Assembly (NCBI GenBank): GCA_949752735.1
Contig: OX457040.1
Location: forward strand, 5,613,106 to 5,677,105
Direction: 5' to 3'
Source: Lumbricus terrestris
Taxonomy: Eukaryota > Annelida > Clitellata > Crassiclitellata > Lumbricidae
Length of the DNA stretch: 64,000 nucleotides
Shown here: piece after piece, positions 34,320-57,014 of the stretch
Numbering within the stretch: position 1 is the stretch's first letter
How the letters are laid out: each line of letters opens with the position of its first letter
Position numbers and translations under genes: made by a program
Notes under the pieces: model-generated
Seen by the model: the letters and a program-made list of their open reading frames with translations, nothing else
The model's database searches: none
Told to the model about the DNA's origin: nothing

Positions 34320-35370
34320 CTAAACTTATATCATCAGACAATTTTTTTAAACAGAGAATTCCAATTATAGATGTCACTTACACACCTCTTTTAACTTTAC
34401 TAAACTATTATCATTAAACAAGTTAACTATTATTATTGTTTTAAACTGAGAATTCCAATTGGAGATGTCTCTTAAACACGTCTTTTAATTTTACTAAACT
34501 ATAATCATCAAACAAGTTAACTATTATTTTTAAAACAGATAATTTCAATTGGAGATGTCTCTTACACACCTTTTTTAACTTTACTAAACTATCATCATAA
34601 AACATATTAACTATTATTTTTTAGCAGAGAATTCCAATTGGATGTCTCTTACACACCTCTTTTAACTTTACTAAACTATTATCATCAAACGAGTTAACTA
34701 TTATTTTTAAAACAGAGAATTCCAATTGGAGATGTCTCTTACACATCTCTTTTAACTTTACTAAACTATTATCATCCAACAAGTTAACTATTATTATTGT
34801 TTTAAACCGAGAATTCCAATTGGAGATGTATCTTTAACACATCATTTTATTTTACTAAACTGATATCATCAGACAAGTTAACTTTTATTTTTTAACAGAG
34901 AATTCCAATTGTAGATGTTTCTTACACACCTCTTTTAACTTTACTAAACTATTATCATCAAACATATTAACTATTATTTTTTAGCAGAGAATTCCAATTG
35001 GATGTCTCTTACACACCTCTTTTAACTTTACTAAACTATTATCATCAAACGAGTTAACTATTATTTTTAAAACAGAGAATTCCAATTGGAGATGTCTCTT
35101 ACACATCTCTTTTAACATATTAAACTATTAAACTATAAACTATTAAACTATTAAACTATAAATTATTATCATCCAACAAGTTACCTATTATTATTGTTTT
35201 AAACCGAGAATTCCAATTGGAGATGTCTCTTTAACACATCATTTTATTTTACTAAACTGATATCATCAGACAAGTTAACTTTTATTTTTTAACAGAGAAT
35301 TCCAATTGTAGATGTTTCTTACACACCTCTTTTAACTTTACTAAACTATTATCATCAAACAAGTTAACAA
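34320..35370 (+). repeat. ~90-bp tandem repeats, block 1
   Basis: Units centred on GAGAATTCCAATTGGAGATG and CTCTTACACACCTCTTTTAA, then TTATCATCAAACAAGTTAAC, repeated about 11 times with small indels. Related blocks are 36160-36950, 58000-58270 and 58940-59940. Confidence 0.85.
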
Positions 35371-35404
35371 TTACAATGCATTGAGAAACTGATCGTAAAT
35401 GTGC

Positions 35405-35685
<281 letters not shown>

Positions 35686-36159
35686 TATTGAATGTCATGC
35701 CATTGAAACATGATTGTGTTGGGATATTGTTAGTCGTCTTTGGTCTTGTTAGAGCAAAATTATATCTCATATTGACCTGTTTAAGGATTTCTTTTACTGA
35801 AATGTAGAAGCTATGAATCAAACTTGTTTTAAGAATGGTAATCAAGAAAAGTTTGTGAAATAGCTTGCATGTGACAATTACTGCAACATATTAATGAATG
35901 TACCCAAGCAAAATATTTGGCATAAATTGTAAGCTTATTAACTGTTAACCATTCTGCTACTAAACAATGAACGCTATAAGACAACGTACAATAATATTAT
36001 GTTAAGACTTGATGAACAATGATATTGTTATGACAACGTTATATGGTTAATTTGGACGTCATAAATTCATTGTTACTACACAGTATAAGCTGTAAATTGT
36101 CGTCAACGGCCTTTGATGTCATACGACGACGTTAAACTTTGGTTAAATAAAATAAATTT

Positions 36160-36950
36160 TTAAAACAGAGAATTCCAATTGGAGATGTCTCTTACACACC
36201 TCTTTTAACTTTACTAAACTATTATCATCAAACAAATTAACTATTATTTTTTAGCAGAGAATTCCAATTGGATGTTTATTACACACCTCTTTTAACTTTA
36301 CTAAACTATTATCATCAAACAAATTAACTATTATTTTTTAGCAGAGAATTCCAATTGGATGTTTATTACACACCTCTTTTAAATTTACTAAACTATTATC
36401 ATCAAACGAGTTTATTATTTTTAAAAGAGAGAATTCCAATTGGAGATGTCTCTTACACACCTCTTTTAACTTTACTAAACTATTATTATCAAACAAGTTA
36501 ACTATTATTATTGTTTTAAACTGAGAATTCCAATTGGAGATGTCTCTTACACACATCTTTTAAATTTACTAAACTTATATCATCAGACAAGTTAACTATT
36601 ATTTTTAAACAGATTGGAGATTCCAATTGGAGATGTTTCTTACACACCTCTTTTAACTTTACTATGCTATTATCGTCAAACAAATTAACTATTTTTTTAA
36701 CAGCGAATTCCAATTGGAGATGTCTGTTACACACCTCTTTTTACTTTACTAAACTATTATCATCAAACAAGTTAACTATAATTTTTTTAAACAGAGAATT
36801 CCAAATATAGATGTCTCTTACACACCTCTTTTAACTTTACTAAGCTATTATCATCAAACAAGTTAACTATTATTTTTTTTAAACTGAGAATTTCAATTAT
36901 AGATGTCTCTTACACACCTCTTTTAACTTTACTAAACTATTATCAATTCA
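36160..36950 (+). repeat. ~90-bp tandem repeats, block 2
   Basis: About nine further copies of the same unit, separated from block 1 by the microsatellite and about 450 bp of other sequence. Confidence 0.85.
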
Positions 36951-37974
36951 TAGCATTTCGGCATTGGGAAGGGCACTTTTGAAGTCGTAAACAAAGAATA
37001 TAAGCACTAAAATGACGAGGAAATTTGTTAATATGACTACCTGAAATGCTACCATTGTAGTGCTGAAAATCGAAATTTTTCGAAGTTTGGGAGCATATCT
37101 CCATGCCCAAACTCTCCCCTGCTCGTCGATTCTCCTTCGGCCGTTCGTTTGTCCCCCAAAGTCAGCACCAAGTCTTCACCTTTGGTCTACACTGTTAGGA
37201 TTTGGAAATGGGCACATGTTTCCCATTCCTTAGTTCCGCTGTGTGCTCATTTATATGTGCATTTGAATCAATGTATAATTTGGATATTTGTTGCACGACT
37301 ATAACTTTGGCACCATTTTACCGTTTCTAAGATAGATAGCTTTCTCTAATAATACTAGAGTAGTCCAAAAAGATCTCTAACCTTTTTCCGGTTAGACGGA
37401 AATGAGCACTCATGATTCTCATTCTTTGTTTCCACTGTGTCTTAGTTTATGTGTAGACCTATATTAAAATCAATGGATATTTATTGCATGACTTCTGTGC
37501 CTTTAGGGTAGGGCGAAGCTTTGCATCCCCATTATTTGCGCCATTTTTTGTAAGCAATGTCTAATGTCAATACAGTCAATTACTATATGGCTCAATAAGA
37601 GATTGATTGACTGATTTAGATTTAGACTTTCACAGATCGAGATAGTTTAGGTACTTTTATTCCGATATCATCGTTGCAAAATTTCAGGTAAACTAGAACC
37701 TAAATGCACTCGGTTTGGCATCAAATGCTCAAAATTGCTTCGGTTTCTGTGGCTCCGCCCCAGACCCCGATGGGGAGCTTACGACGCTCCCCCATACCCC
37801 ATAATCGTTTGGGGCTTCTTGCCTTCGGCAATCGCAGTTTCGCGCGCTTCGCGCTCGCTATTATTACTTCTACTAAAAAATTTCTTTTGTTCCCTGGCCC
37901 CCCCCAACTTTTAGGACGTGGTTGCGCCTATGATAATACCACGCTTTCATGATGTTGAGTCACCAGTAGTCTAC

Positions 37975-38433
37975 AAGGGCGGATACAGAAATTTTCGAAG
38001 GGGGGGCCAAAGTCCTACGGAACCACTCATGGGGGGGCCACGTCTACTTTCCGAGCAAAATAGCTGGTCAAAAATAAAGAAATTTCTAAATGGGGGGGCC
38101 ATGGCCGGATTGGCCCCCCCTGGATCCGCCCCTGCCAGTAGAGACTACTGCAAGGGCGGATACAGAATTTTTCGAAGGGGGAGGGGGTGGCCAAAATTTT
38201 CGGTCTTGTGACAGGGACAAATTTTCGTCTTGGTTTCCGAAAAATCTGATGACCTTTTTTTAGTCGTGCGGACCTCGTATACGGACCTCGTGGGCGTGGG
38301 GAAAGGCCTGCGAGACTACTCATTGGTGAGGGGCCACGTCAACTTTCCGAGTCAGAATAGCTGGTCAAAAATAAAGAAATTTATAAATGGGGGCCATGGC
38401 CTGATTGGCCCCCTGGATCCGCCCCTGGGCTAC
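37975..38433. mobile_element. Two adjacent CAAGGGCGGATACAG MITEs
   Basis: Each begins CAAGGGCGGATACAG and ends CTGGATCCGCCCCTG (about 37975-38134 and about 38151-38428). The second has GACTACTG at its left and GGCTACTG at its right as an imperfect 8-bp duplication. Units A and C lack both. They are of the same family as 50712-51034. Confidence 0.75.
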
Positions 38434-38592
38434 TGTAACAGATCGCGTGTAGATAGGTCTATGTAGTGGGAGTGTTGTTTATGACATAATATTCGTGGGC
38501 ATGAAGGTGAGACATGGCTCTTGATGTCAAATAAAATTGCTTTCAGTTCACATAAGTTTATTCAATGAAACCAAGGCGGGGAGAGACGATGG

Positions 38593-38886
38593 CAGGGTCG
38601 GATTAAGAAATGTGGAGGCCCTGTTCGAAACATTTTTTTGGGATCTTCGGCCGAAAAATCTGATGGCCTTTTTATATTTTTTTAGTCGTTTGGTCGAGAT
38701 TTCTTTAGAATATACGGATTTTCCCCGGCCAAAAATAGCCGACGACCTTTTTAGTCGTTTGGTCAGAATTTACACACTAAATGCCGATTTTTTTCCTCAA
38801 AATTATTTTTTCGCAGGTGTGGGGCCCCTTAAGTGTTGGAGCCCCTGTTCGGCCGAACACGTTGAACATGCTTTAATCCGGCCCTG
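38593..38886. mobile_element. hAT-like MITE with CAGGGTCGGATTAAG ends
   Basis: It ends in the inverse CTTTAATCCGGCCCTG. The flanks GACGATGG and GATGTTGG could be a decayed 8-bp duplication. A truncated copy lies at about 6345-6600 in unit A. Confidence 0.65.
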
Positions 38887-39484
38887 GATGTTGGACCATT
38901 GAAAGCTATGATACCGAATTTATTGAAGTATTAGATGACACTAGAATAATATGCTAAGCTATTTGGTGAATAGGCTAAGTCATAACGACACACACATGGT
39001 AAAGGATCACAGGGAAATTATTGTGGAACTCCTGCCCACGCAAAAGTAGAAAGACAGGCGACTACAACAATTTTTATTTTTATTTTACAGAACTTTCTGT
39101 CTGCAATTGATTACCTCTGTCATTCGCAGAACAGCCACTTATGGAACTTCTGTGCGTGCAAATGGGCTCCTTGAATCGTAATCTCAAAGATTCTAAAGGA
39201 CTACTCGAAAGCCAAGCGTTGGGCACTCGCTGATTCACAAGCGCTTGAGTGAATTGAGAGTGGATTAGGATTATAAGCGGACCTTTGTTCACTTCTTGAC
39301 CTGCAAATTATGTCTCCAAAAGTGTTTCATGCACTGCGTTTTGTAATGTTTGTTTGATAATGCAAAAAATAAGTTGTTGAAACAGCACTCGTTAAAGGCT
39401 AGATCCCTTGCCTTCCTCGCTGTTTCAATTCTGAACCCCATCCACCCTATATCCATCTGGCTGTGCCTGTCTGAACCTTTAGAT

Positions 39485-39660
39485 CTTGTTCTGGATGAAT
39501 TCAGACACCACCGGTTCTCATTTGACTGAGCCACTGTGAATGAATGAGCTGACTCCCGCCACGAGGGCTGTTTACAACGCTTTAGCGCTCTGGAGATACT
39601 TACACGACTACACCCTTAGCCTTGCAACCCACTCGCGGTCGGGGCATAGTTCAACGTTGA
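39485..39660 (+). promoter_or_regulatory. Conserved upstream block, gene B
   Basis: Collinear with 7390-7560 of A and 54120-54640 of C. It is the best-kept non-coding stretch of the three 5' flanks. Confidence 0.4.
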
Positions 39661-39970
39661 CTCAAAAACTCATCCCATCTAGCGCGACATTATACCAAGG
39701 ATTTATCAATTAAGAAATTTTTGCAAACGGACACCCATGCAGACTGTGAGTTACTCACCAAAGGACCTGTTGCATCGCAGTTCTATCCCTCTTCCTCCTC
39801 TTCGTCTTCCTCCTCCTCCTCTGCCCATCCTTGTTGGCGTCCTTTTTTCGCAATCAACCGTGCCACACACGAGCAATTGAGCCGTAGCGTAGATCTCTGT
39901 GCTCTGTACTCCCCCTCTTCTTCGCTCGAATTCATCTCCTCCCACTTCATCTTTCATGCACTCTGCCTGC

Positions 39971-39977
39971 TATATAA
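39971..39977 (+). promoter_or_regulatory. TATA box of gene B
   Basis: TATATAA, 179 bp before the ATG, in the same CTGCCTGC context as in genes A and C. Confidence 0.7.
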
Positions 39978-40149
39978 GGAACCGGTAAAAGTAATGCCAT
40001 CACAGCACTACCTGGGGTACGAACGACTCTGGCTCGTTCATTGCAAGACCCGCTCAGCATATTGGTGCGTTCATCTTCGTGTCTATACGATCAGCAAACG
40101 CAGAAATTCCTTTGATACGCCACCGTCAACACCGTCACAACATTCAACA

Positions 40150-50130
<9,981 letters not shown>

Positions 50131-50711
50131 TCTTCCATAAACGTCGTTTCTGCTTCCTTGTGAGGTCGTGACCTCCAGAGAAATCGTGAGTCATTCGAGG
50201 AAAACCTTTGCAGGAACGGTGTGTGGATTTAACGGCCTTCACTGACGAATGGTCAATGCAGAGACGTCAAAGGTTGCCCGGGGTCAGCGCATCCAGGGAT
50301 TGCGATCTGGACTCTGTAACCGTCTGATCCAGTGTCTGGTGATGATCTGTCTTTGAAATTGTATTATTTATGTGTATTGTTCTTGCTATTGTCTATAACT
50401 GTTTAGCCCATTAGCATTGTTCTTGTAATTATTGCTGTTATTTCGCCTTTTTGTTATTAATCATATTATTGCTATTATTATAATAATTTTTGGTATTGTT
50501 GTCATCATTAGTTTATTGTTGTTATTATTACTATCATTGAGGCTGGCATTATTTATTTGCATGCATAGGATTTTACCAAATTACAGTTTATTTTATCCAT
50601 GCATGTATCAAATGATGCCACTGCCGTTTTTTTATATTAATAATCAAAGTTGTGACAACGGTAGTAGTCGTTGTTTTGTCATATTATAATGGTAGTGATG
50701 GAGATAGTTGC

Positions 50712-50802
50712 CAAGGGCGGATACAGAAATTTTCGAAGGGGGGGCCAAAATTTTTGGTGTTGCCGGCGAAAAAATTTTTTTGACCGCTGAAAAAACTGAT
50801 GA

Positions 50803-50833
<31 letters not shown>

Positions 50834-51034
50834 GTCGTCGGTTAATTTTCCGGGGAAGACATACCATTTCAACCGCCGAAAAAACTGATGACCTTTTTTT
50901 TTTTTTTTTTTTAGTCATCGGCCAATTTTTGGGAAAAAAGTACTTGTTGAAACCAAATGGGGGGGCCACGTCCCATGCAATTTTTAAATGGGGGGGCCAT
51001 GGCCGGATTGGCCCCCCCCCTGGATCCGCCCTTG
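50712..51034. mobile_element. hAT-like MITE with proven empty site
   Basis: The ends are CAAGGGCGGATACAG and CTGGATCCGCCCTTG. ATAGTTGC is duplicated (50704-50711 and 51035-51042) and is single in unit A at about 20645. It contains two long T runs, and the block with GATGACCTTTTTTTT is itself repeated. Confidence 0.92.
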
Positions 51035-51429
51035 ATAGTTGCTGTGGTAGCAATAGTACTGGTAGCAATAGTATTGGTAGTGGTATTAGCAGCAATAAAA
51101 TTATATTAAAACAATGTTATTTGCATGTTTTTGGATGATTTTCATGTTTTTGGAATTGTATCTAAACACTAATATTGTTTATATAATTTTAGATTCAATT
51201 GCAAATAATATTTTCGCGAAATGGAAACTAAACTATGTCAAAATGGAACAATAGTTGATTTAATCGTTTTGAAGAAAATAATTATAGGCCTACATGAAAT
51301 GATTATGTGCGATTACTGAATTTTTCATGTTTATATGTAGAAACCTAGATTTTACGAAAGCCATCTTAAGTATTTACACAACTTGAGTATTTTTTGAATG
51401 ATGATGATGATTTGAATAATGAGTAACTG

Positions 51430-51960
51430 TAAATTTCTTTTCCGTTTTTTTTCATGTCCCCGTACAGATAGCCTACCATTTCCTTGCTTCTAGATATGAT
51501 AGAATATGTTGTTAGGATGTGAAAACAAGTGCTTACTCAAAAACGAAAAAAGCTGAGTTACTGTCTTTTTGCTTAGCACGGCAGAACAGGGTCATCAAGA
51601 ACTTTGCAAAGAGACTCAAAAGAAATTTTGGCACTTGTGGTGGGCACATTGAACACAAGTGGTGAAGCATCAACAAGTTCATTTCACAACAGTTATTTGA
51701 GATGTGACTTAATAAAATCGTTTTTTGTCACTTTTTGCGGCGTTACGTTTTTGAATCGTCAATAGGCCTAAACGGTGGGTGGCCTCGCTAAAATTGGTGT
51801 AATTTTTGTTGGGTTTGAAATATTTTGATGAAATTTGGTAATCTGGTAATCTGATGAAATGTGTAGGCTAATTATTAGCCTACCTCTTAGATAATGCCTA
51901 AAGTTTCCAAGTGCAAATGAATACTCTTTATAAAATTGAATGCGATAAATACAGTGAATT
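51430..51960. other. Spacer between units B and C
   Basis: No coding frame or classified repeat is seen. It contains one TAGGCCTA (51763-51770). Confidence 0.4.
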
Positions 51961-52582
51961 GATAAGCTAGCTGTTAAAAACTTCAACTATGACCTCTGCT
52001 TGGTCTGTTATTTTCACAACCTCATTAAAACCGTCGAAATGTTCATTAGTGCAGATGTACCCGGTATGCATGAATAATAAATCGGTCACAGAAGCATCTA
52101 AACACACGCATACAATTAAATATAGGGTGTATTTATTTGTTCATTATACTTAGTTACAATTATTAGCGAGGATAGAATTCCGCGACATTATGAGCGGTAG
52201 GCCAACATTTCATTTATAACCACGCTTTGCCTTGACGGGTCACTAAGCAAGGCCAAAAACAGAGAGGCTTGTACATGTAAATAATTAAAGGCCTGTCTAT
52301 GTAGTGGGCGTATTGTTTTTTAAATACTCGTGGGCGTGAAGGTGAGAAATGTTGGCATATTGATGGTCAAGATAATTGCTGTAAATTAACATCAAGTTTG
52401 TCAATAATACCAGCTTGGAGAGTGGTTACAATGGTCCATTGATGGCTATGATTCCGAATTTATTGAGGTATTAGATGACAATAGAATTATAGACCAAGCT
52501 ATTTCGTGGGTAAGTCTTAATGCAATACACCTTATAAAGGATCACAGGGGAATCATTGTGGAACTCCTGCCCTCGCTAAAGT

Positions 52583-52802
52583 GGGGCGCGGTGGTGTAGT
52601 GGTGGTGTCGTTGCCTTGAAGCCGGAAGGTTCGAGGTTTGAATCCACCTCGCCGCGTAAGAACCTTGGGCAAGTCCTTCACTCACAATTGCTCAGCGCTT
52701 CGGCGTGAAACTCCGATGCAGTGTCCGCTCTGCATTCGGGAGCGCCTCTGAGTATAGAGAGCTTGAAGGGGCGCTATAACAAGTGCACATACAAACAAAT
52801 AA
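52583..52802 (+). mobile_element. tRNA-derived SINE
   Basis: GGGGCGCGGTGGTGTAGTGG (A-box) and GTTTGAATCCACC (B-box) precede a tail with GGAGCGCCTCTGAGTATAGA and GGGGCGCTATAACAAGTGC. The insertion point is intact in units A (about 6700) and B (about 39045). Confidence 0.85.
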
Positions 52803-52809
52803 GGTAAAC

Positions 52810-54240
52810 AGACAGCTGTAACAGCTTACTATTTCAAATTTTATTACAAGGGCCCTTTTGTCTGCAATAGCTTGCCCCTGTCATTTTCACAGAACACCCA
52901 ATTATGAAACTTTTAAATTCTGTGCTAGTGTATTTGAACCGTAGCCTAATCTCCAAATTTCTAAGGATCACTCGGAGGCCAAGCGCAGGGCACCAGCTTA
53001 TTCACGAGCGCTAAAGTGAGTGAACGTTTGATAGGCAGTACTTCAGGTAGCCTACTTCAGTCACTTATCCGCCAGTCAATTGTGCATCTAAAACAAATTA
53101 TTTTATGCAGTGCGTTTTTGGTCCATGCGACAAGTCTTTGAGCTTTGCATTAGAAGATGGAAGTTTACGACGACGATAATCATGGCAACAGGCTGGGTTG
53201 CTGAAATCATTCAGCATCTCCCATCTCCTCGTGGTATTCTGGCAATCTTCACTCTCAATGACTGACAACCCTTCTGGCAAGACTTAGCGGTCATGAGTTA
53301 TAGGCCTATAGGTATTGGCACCTTAGCTTTGAGTCGATCCGCCTGAATTTAAAGTTTTACGAGTCAATCTTAGTTTAATTAAGGCGCAAAAAATTAAGGT
53401 CGTGTAAGATGTCAGAAAACAATATAAGCCTATCTGAGATGGTATCTTCGTAGGTTTGGTTCCAGACCTACATGTAGATCCGGAGAGGAAACAATAATCG
53501 CTATAATATGCAGACTGTCACAGAGAGACCGCCTAACGCCGATGAAGATTCAGGAAGACATAAAGGCAGACAGATTGATAGACTAATAAACAGCGAAAAT
53601 CTGTTTGCTATCTCTCCACGGGCCTGTCGCATAAGTTAAAGATAGATCAAATCCGCCAAGACTCTTCCACTTTTGTTTATAACATTATAACTGCCCAAAT
53701 TCTAAAAACCATCGACTGTGACGAAAGTATACCAAAACAAACCAGCCCTCCTTTAGAAATCCTATTCCGATCCCATCTCTTTGTAGCCTATTATAAATTT
53801 ACGACCATTTTCTATATGGCATACCGGTACCGGTAATTAATACAAGCTACTTCCAGTTAATTCTATATGCATAATTAATGTCAACTCAACTGTTGGCGAA
53901 AATGCCCAGAGATCGCTAGCAAGTCCAAATTTTAATTATTTTTTAATACGTAAAGGGCTTTTATTTTCGGATTGGTGCAGGTAAACTATTCCAAGAGGAA
54001 TAAGCGGGTAAGCGACCCGAAAGATCACCCGATCACCCGATCTCTCTTTCCCTTGCCTTCCTCGCCGTTTCAATTCTGACCTTAGCCAAGTGACTATGCC
54101 TGCCTGAAACCTTGGATCTTGTTCTGAGTGCCATTTTAGACACCATCTATAATTTTTTTTGATTTTCATTTGACTGAGCCCCTGTGAATGAACTGGTTAC
54201 CGACACGAGGGCCCTTTATGGCGCTATAGAGCTCTGGAGA
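52810..54240. other. Distal 5' flank of gene C
   Basis: Partly homologous to 6730-7490 of A. No frame is conserved between units and no gene is called. Confidence 0.5.
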
Positions 54241-54244
54241 TACT

Positions 54245-54560
54245 GGTTTGGGTACACTATTCCGAAGGTCCACTAATTCCGAACCCTAACCTAACCTTAA
54301 ACCTAACTATAACCCTAACTCACCATAACCCTAACCATGACCCTAAACCTAACCATAATCCACCCCAACCATAACCATAACCCTAACCATAGCCCTCCTC
54401 AACCCTAACCATAACCCTAAACCTAATCCTAACCCACCCAACCCTAACCCACCCTAACCCCAACTCTAACCATAACCCACTGTAACCCTAACCACCAGGA
54501 TAACGAAAAATATAGCGGATATTCGGAATAGTGGACCTTCGGAATAGCGGGCCGTTACCA
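54245..54560. mobile_element. MITE carrying degenerate telomere-type repeats
   Basis: Ends of about 38 bp are inverted (CTATTCCGAAGGTCCACTA at the left and its complement at the right). GAGATACT and GAGATACC flank it (54237-54244 and 54561-54568). The middle is about 200 bp of CCCTAA/CCATAA/ACCCAC variants. Units A and B have an uninterrupted site (7487 and 39595). Confidence 0.8.
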
Positions 54561-54650
54561 GAGATACCTACTACGACTACTCTCTAAGCCTCGCAACCCA
54601 CTCGCGGTCGGGACATAGTTAAACGTTGACTCATAAACTCGGCCCATGCA
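54561..54650 (+). promoter_or_regulatory. Conserved upstream block, gene C (split by the MITE)
   Basis: It continues the block 54120-54244 and matches 7495-7560 of A, including CCTCGCAACCCACTCGCGGT. Confidence 0.35.
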
Positions 54651-54943
54651 GCTATGTAGGCCTATTATAGCAGGATTTATGAATAAAGAAATTGTTCACC
54701 CTGATACACAGACTGTAAGTCAGTCACCAAAAGGACCTTGGGTACCGCATGTCTAGTACTCTTCCTCCTCTTCTTTCTCCTCCCCTCCTCTGCCCATCCT
54801 TATTGGCGCCCCTCTTCGCTATCAAACGTTCGAACCGTTGAGCCGTAGCGTAGGTAAGCGTACATGTAGGCCTATGTGCTCTATTCTTCCACCTTCGTCC
54901 GACTGCATCACCGCCCACCTGCCCTTGTATGCACTCTGCCTGC

Positions 54944-54950
54944 TATATAA
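54944..54950 (+). promoter_or_regulatory. TATA box of gene C
   Basis: TATATAA in CTGCCTGCTATATAAGGAAC, 189 bp before the ATG. Confidence 0.7.
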
Positions 54951-55132
54951 GGAACGGGTATAAGAATTGCCATCAAGCATCACCTGAGGTAGGCCTACGA
55001 ACAACTCTGGCTCGTTCATTACAAGACTCGCTCAGCATATTGGTGCGTTCAACGTCGTCTCTATACGATCAGCAAACGTAGAAATTCCTTCGGTCTGACA
55101 CGCCACCGTCAACGCCGTCAAAACACTCAACA

Positions 55133-55592
55133 ATGGCGAGGAAGAATGCGCTGCTTACCGAAGTGTTCATCTTTATCTCGTGCGGGTTAGTTCTGGTCAG
55201 TAACGGACAAGGGTGTTTACCGAATCCAGGGAACATGAGATCGCTCGTAAGACACTCTCCCATCGTCCTTGAGGGTCGAGTCGAAGAGACCCGACCTTCG
55301 GCGTCTCAGCCCGCAGACTCGGGTCTCGTCGATGCCGTCATTTCTCTTGTGACCGTCTTCAAGGGCCAGGTGGACAGTGGCAGTCAGGAGAGGATTGTCG
55401 TCGGTCCATTTGGTGCGTCGGGGTCCGCTCAGATCTGTGTCGGAGAGGTTCGGGTCATCGGGGATGAACTTGTCCTGTTCTTAAGTGCTTCCGGTGACGC
55501 GTCTGCCGAAGTCGGTGCTCTACGTCATTTCCGGTTGGTGGTCAATCCCGTGGTGGCTGATGCGGAGAGCAGGAGGATTTTGCAGGAACATG
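55133..55592 (+). CDS. Gene C exon 1: signal peptide plus NtA-like domain
   Basis: The signal peptide is about residues 1-26 (VFIFISCGLVLVSN, then GQG). The NtA-like domain holds IVLEGRVEE, VTVFKGQ, VVGPFGA, QICVG and LVLFLSAS. Two cysteines (27 and near 100) are kept in all copies and could pair. The exon ends at G/GTGAGT. Upstream of this ATG the frame is closed and the leader lacks the ATG found in A and B, which fixes the start. Confidence 0.88.
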
Positions 55593-56974
55593 GTGAGTAG
55601 GCGGTTAGGTGTTCTTCTAGGGTGGATGCAGAAGGGAGGGAGTGTAATGGGAGTTCGAAGAACATTGTGGGAGTCATTGGCATGCACAGACATGTGCAAC
55701 AAGTACGGTACATAAAATGCATAGAGGTGCGTACATATACTGGTCACACGTCCCCCTAATGTGTCGAGGATAACAAAATGATATCGCTGACCCCTTTTGC
55801 CCCTACTTGCACTTTCCGATGGTTTGCTTAAGTGTCCGCTCTCTTTCTTCTCTCTGATAGACAACAGAAGGTCCTACTGAACCAATTTACATCGGACAAC
55901 CCGGCCTTCGGGCCCTGGCCTTGCACGGGAAATTTCGATTTTTCTCCAACCACTCCAAAATCAGAGGTGAGTGGGGTTGGGGTAGTACTGGTGACCTATC
56001 TGGCTGAACGGGTTGAAGTCAGTGGGTGAGAAACTTTGACCGTAACCGGCGTTGTCTCTCACTGTCTGTCTATGTCTGTCTGTCTGTCTGCCTGTCTGCC
56101 TGTCTGTCTGTTTGTCTGTCTGTCTCTCTGTCTCTCTCTCTCTCGCTCTCCCTCTCCCTCTCTCTCTCTCTCGCTCTCGCGCTCTCTCTTTAATTAATTT
56201 TTGGTTGTTGCCCTACCCCGCCCCTGGACGAGGGAATTGGTCAACCCCTCCCATCGGGTGACATGTCAGTTCGGGGGGCACATCTTATGAGTTTTTACTG
56301 AAGATACGTTGAAGGAATTATCACCATTATGGCATTATACGGAACCGAATTCCATTAAAGGGATCCTTCATAATGATCGTGGTGATGGTTTGACGTTGCT
56401 TGAAATCTGTTTACAGCTTCTCCATCGCTGAATGGTTCACACAAGATGCCCTGTGACGAGTCCGACTACTGTCTAAACAGAGGCACCTGCTACTTCATGC
56501 CGGCACTTGGACAGCAATCGCGCTTCTGCATGTACGTAAATGCACCATCGTCAATATTTATTTCGTTGTCATAGGTGATTCCTTAGTGCAATTGTCCTTT
56601 TGATAACCCTGTATAATCAAATAACATCCAGCCTAGTCCTGTTGTCCTGTCAAGTTCTGTCTAATCCAGTCCAGTTCAGCTATGTCGGTCTCCTCGTGTC
56701 CGATCCGGAAGAGTAGAGTCCGGTCAAGTCCAATCCAGTTAAATTAAGTCATGTTCAGACCGGCCGCACCGGTCCGGACCTGACTAGACTGGACAGGACA
56801 GAATTGAAATTGATTGAACAGGACTGGACTGAATTGGACTGGACTGGATATAATTGGACTGGATCATGGGCGGAGACCTAGGGGGGGACAGGGGGGGACG
56901 GTCCCCCCCAAAGAAGGCGTTGGGGGGGACGGCCCATGCATTTGTCCCCCCCCAATGTTTAAGCGTTAGGGCAT

Positions 56975-57014
<40 letters not shown>

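Noticed and set aside
33980..34417. 145-codon frame as a transposase
   Set aside because: It lacks any DDE or hAT dimerisation motif and partly reads through the about 90-bp repeats.
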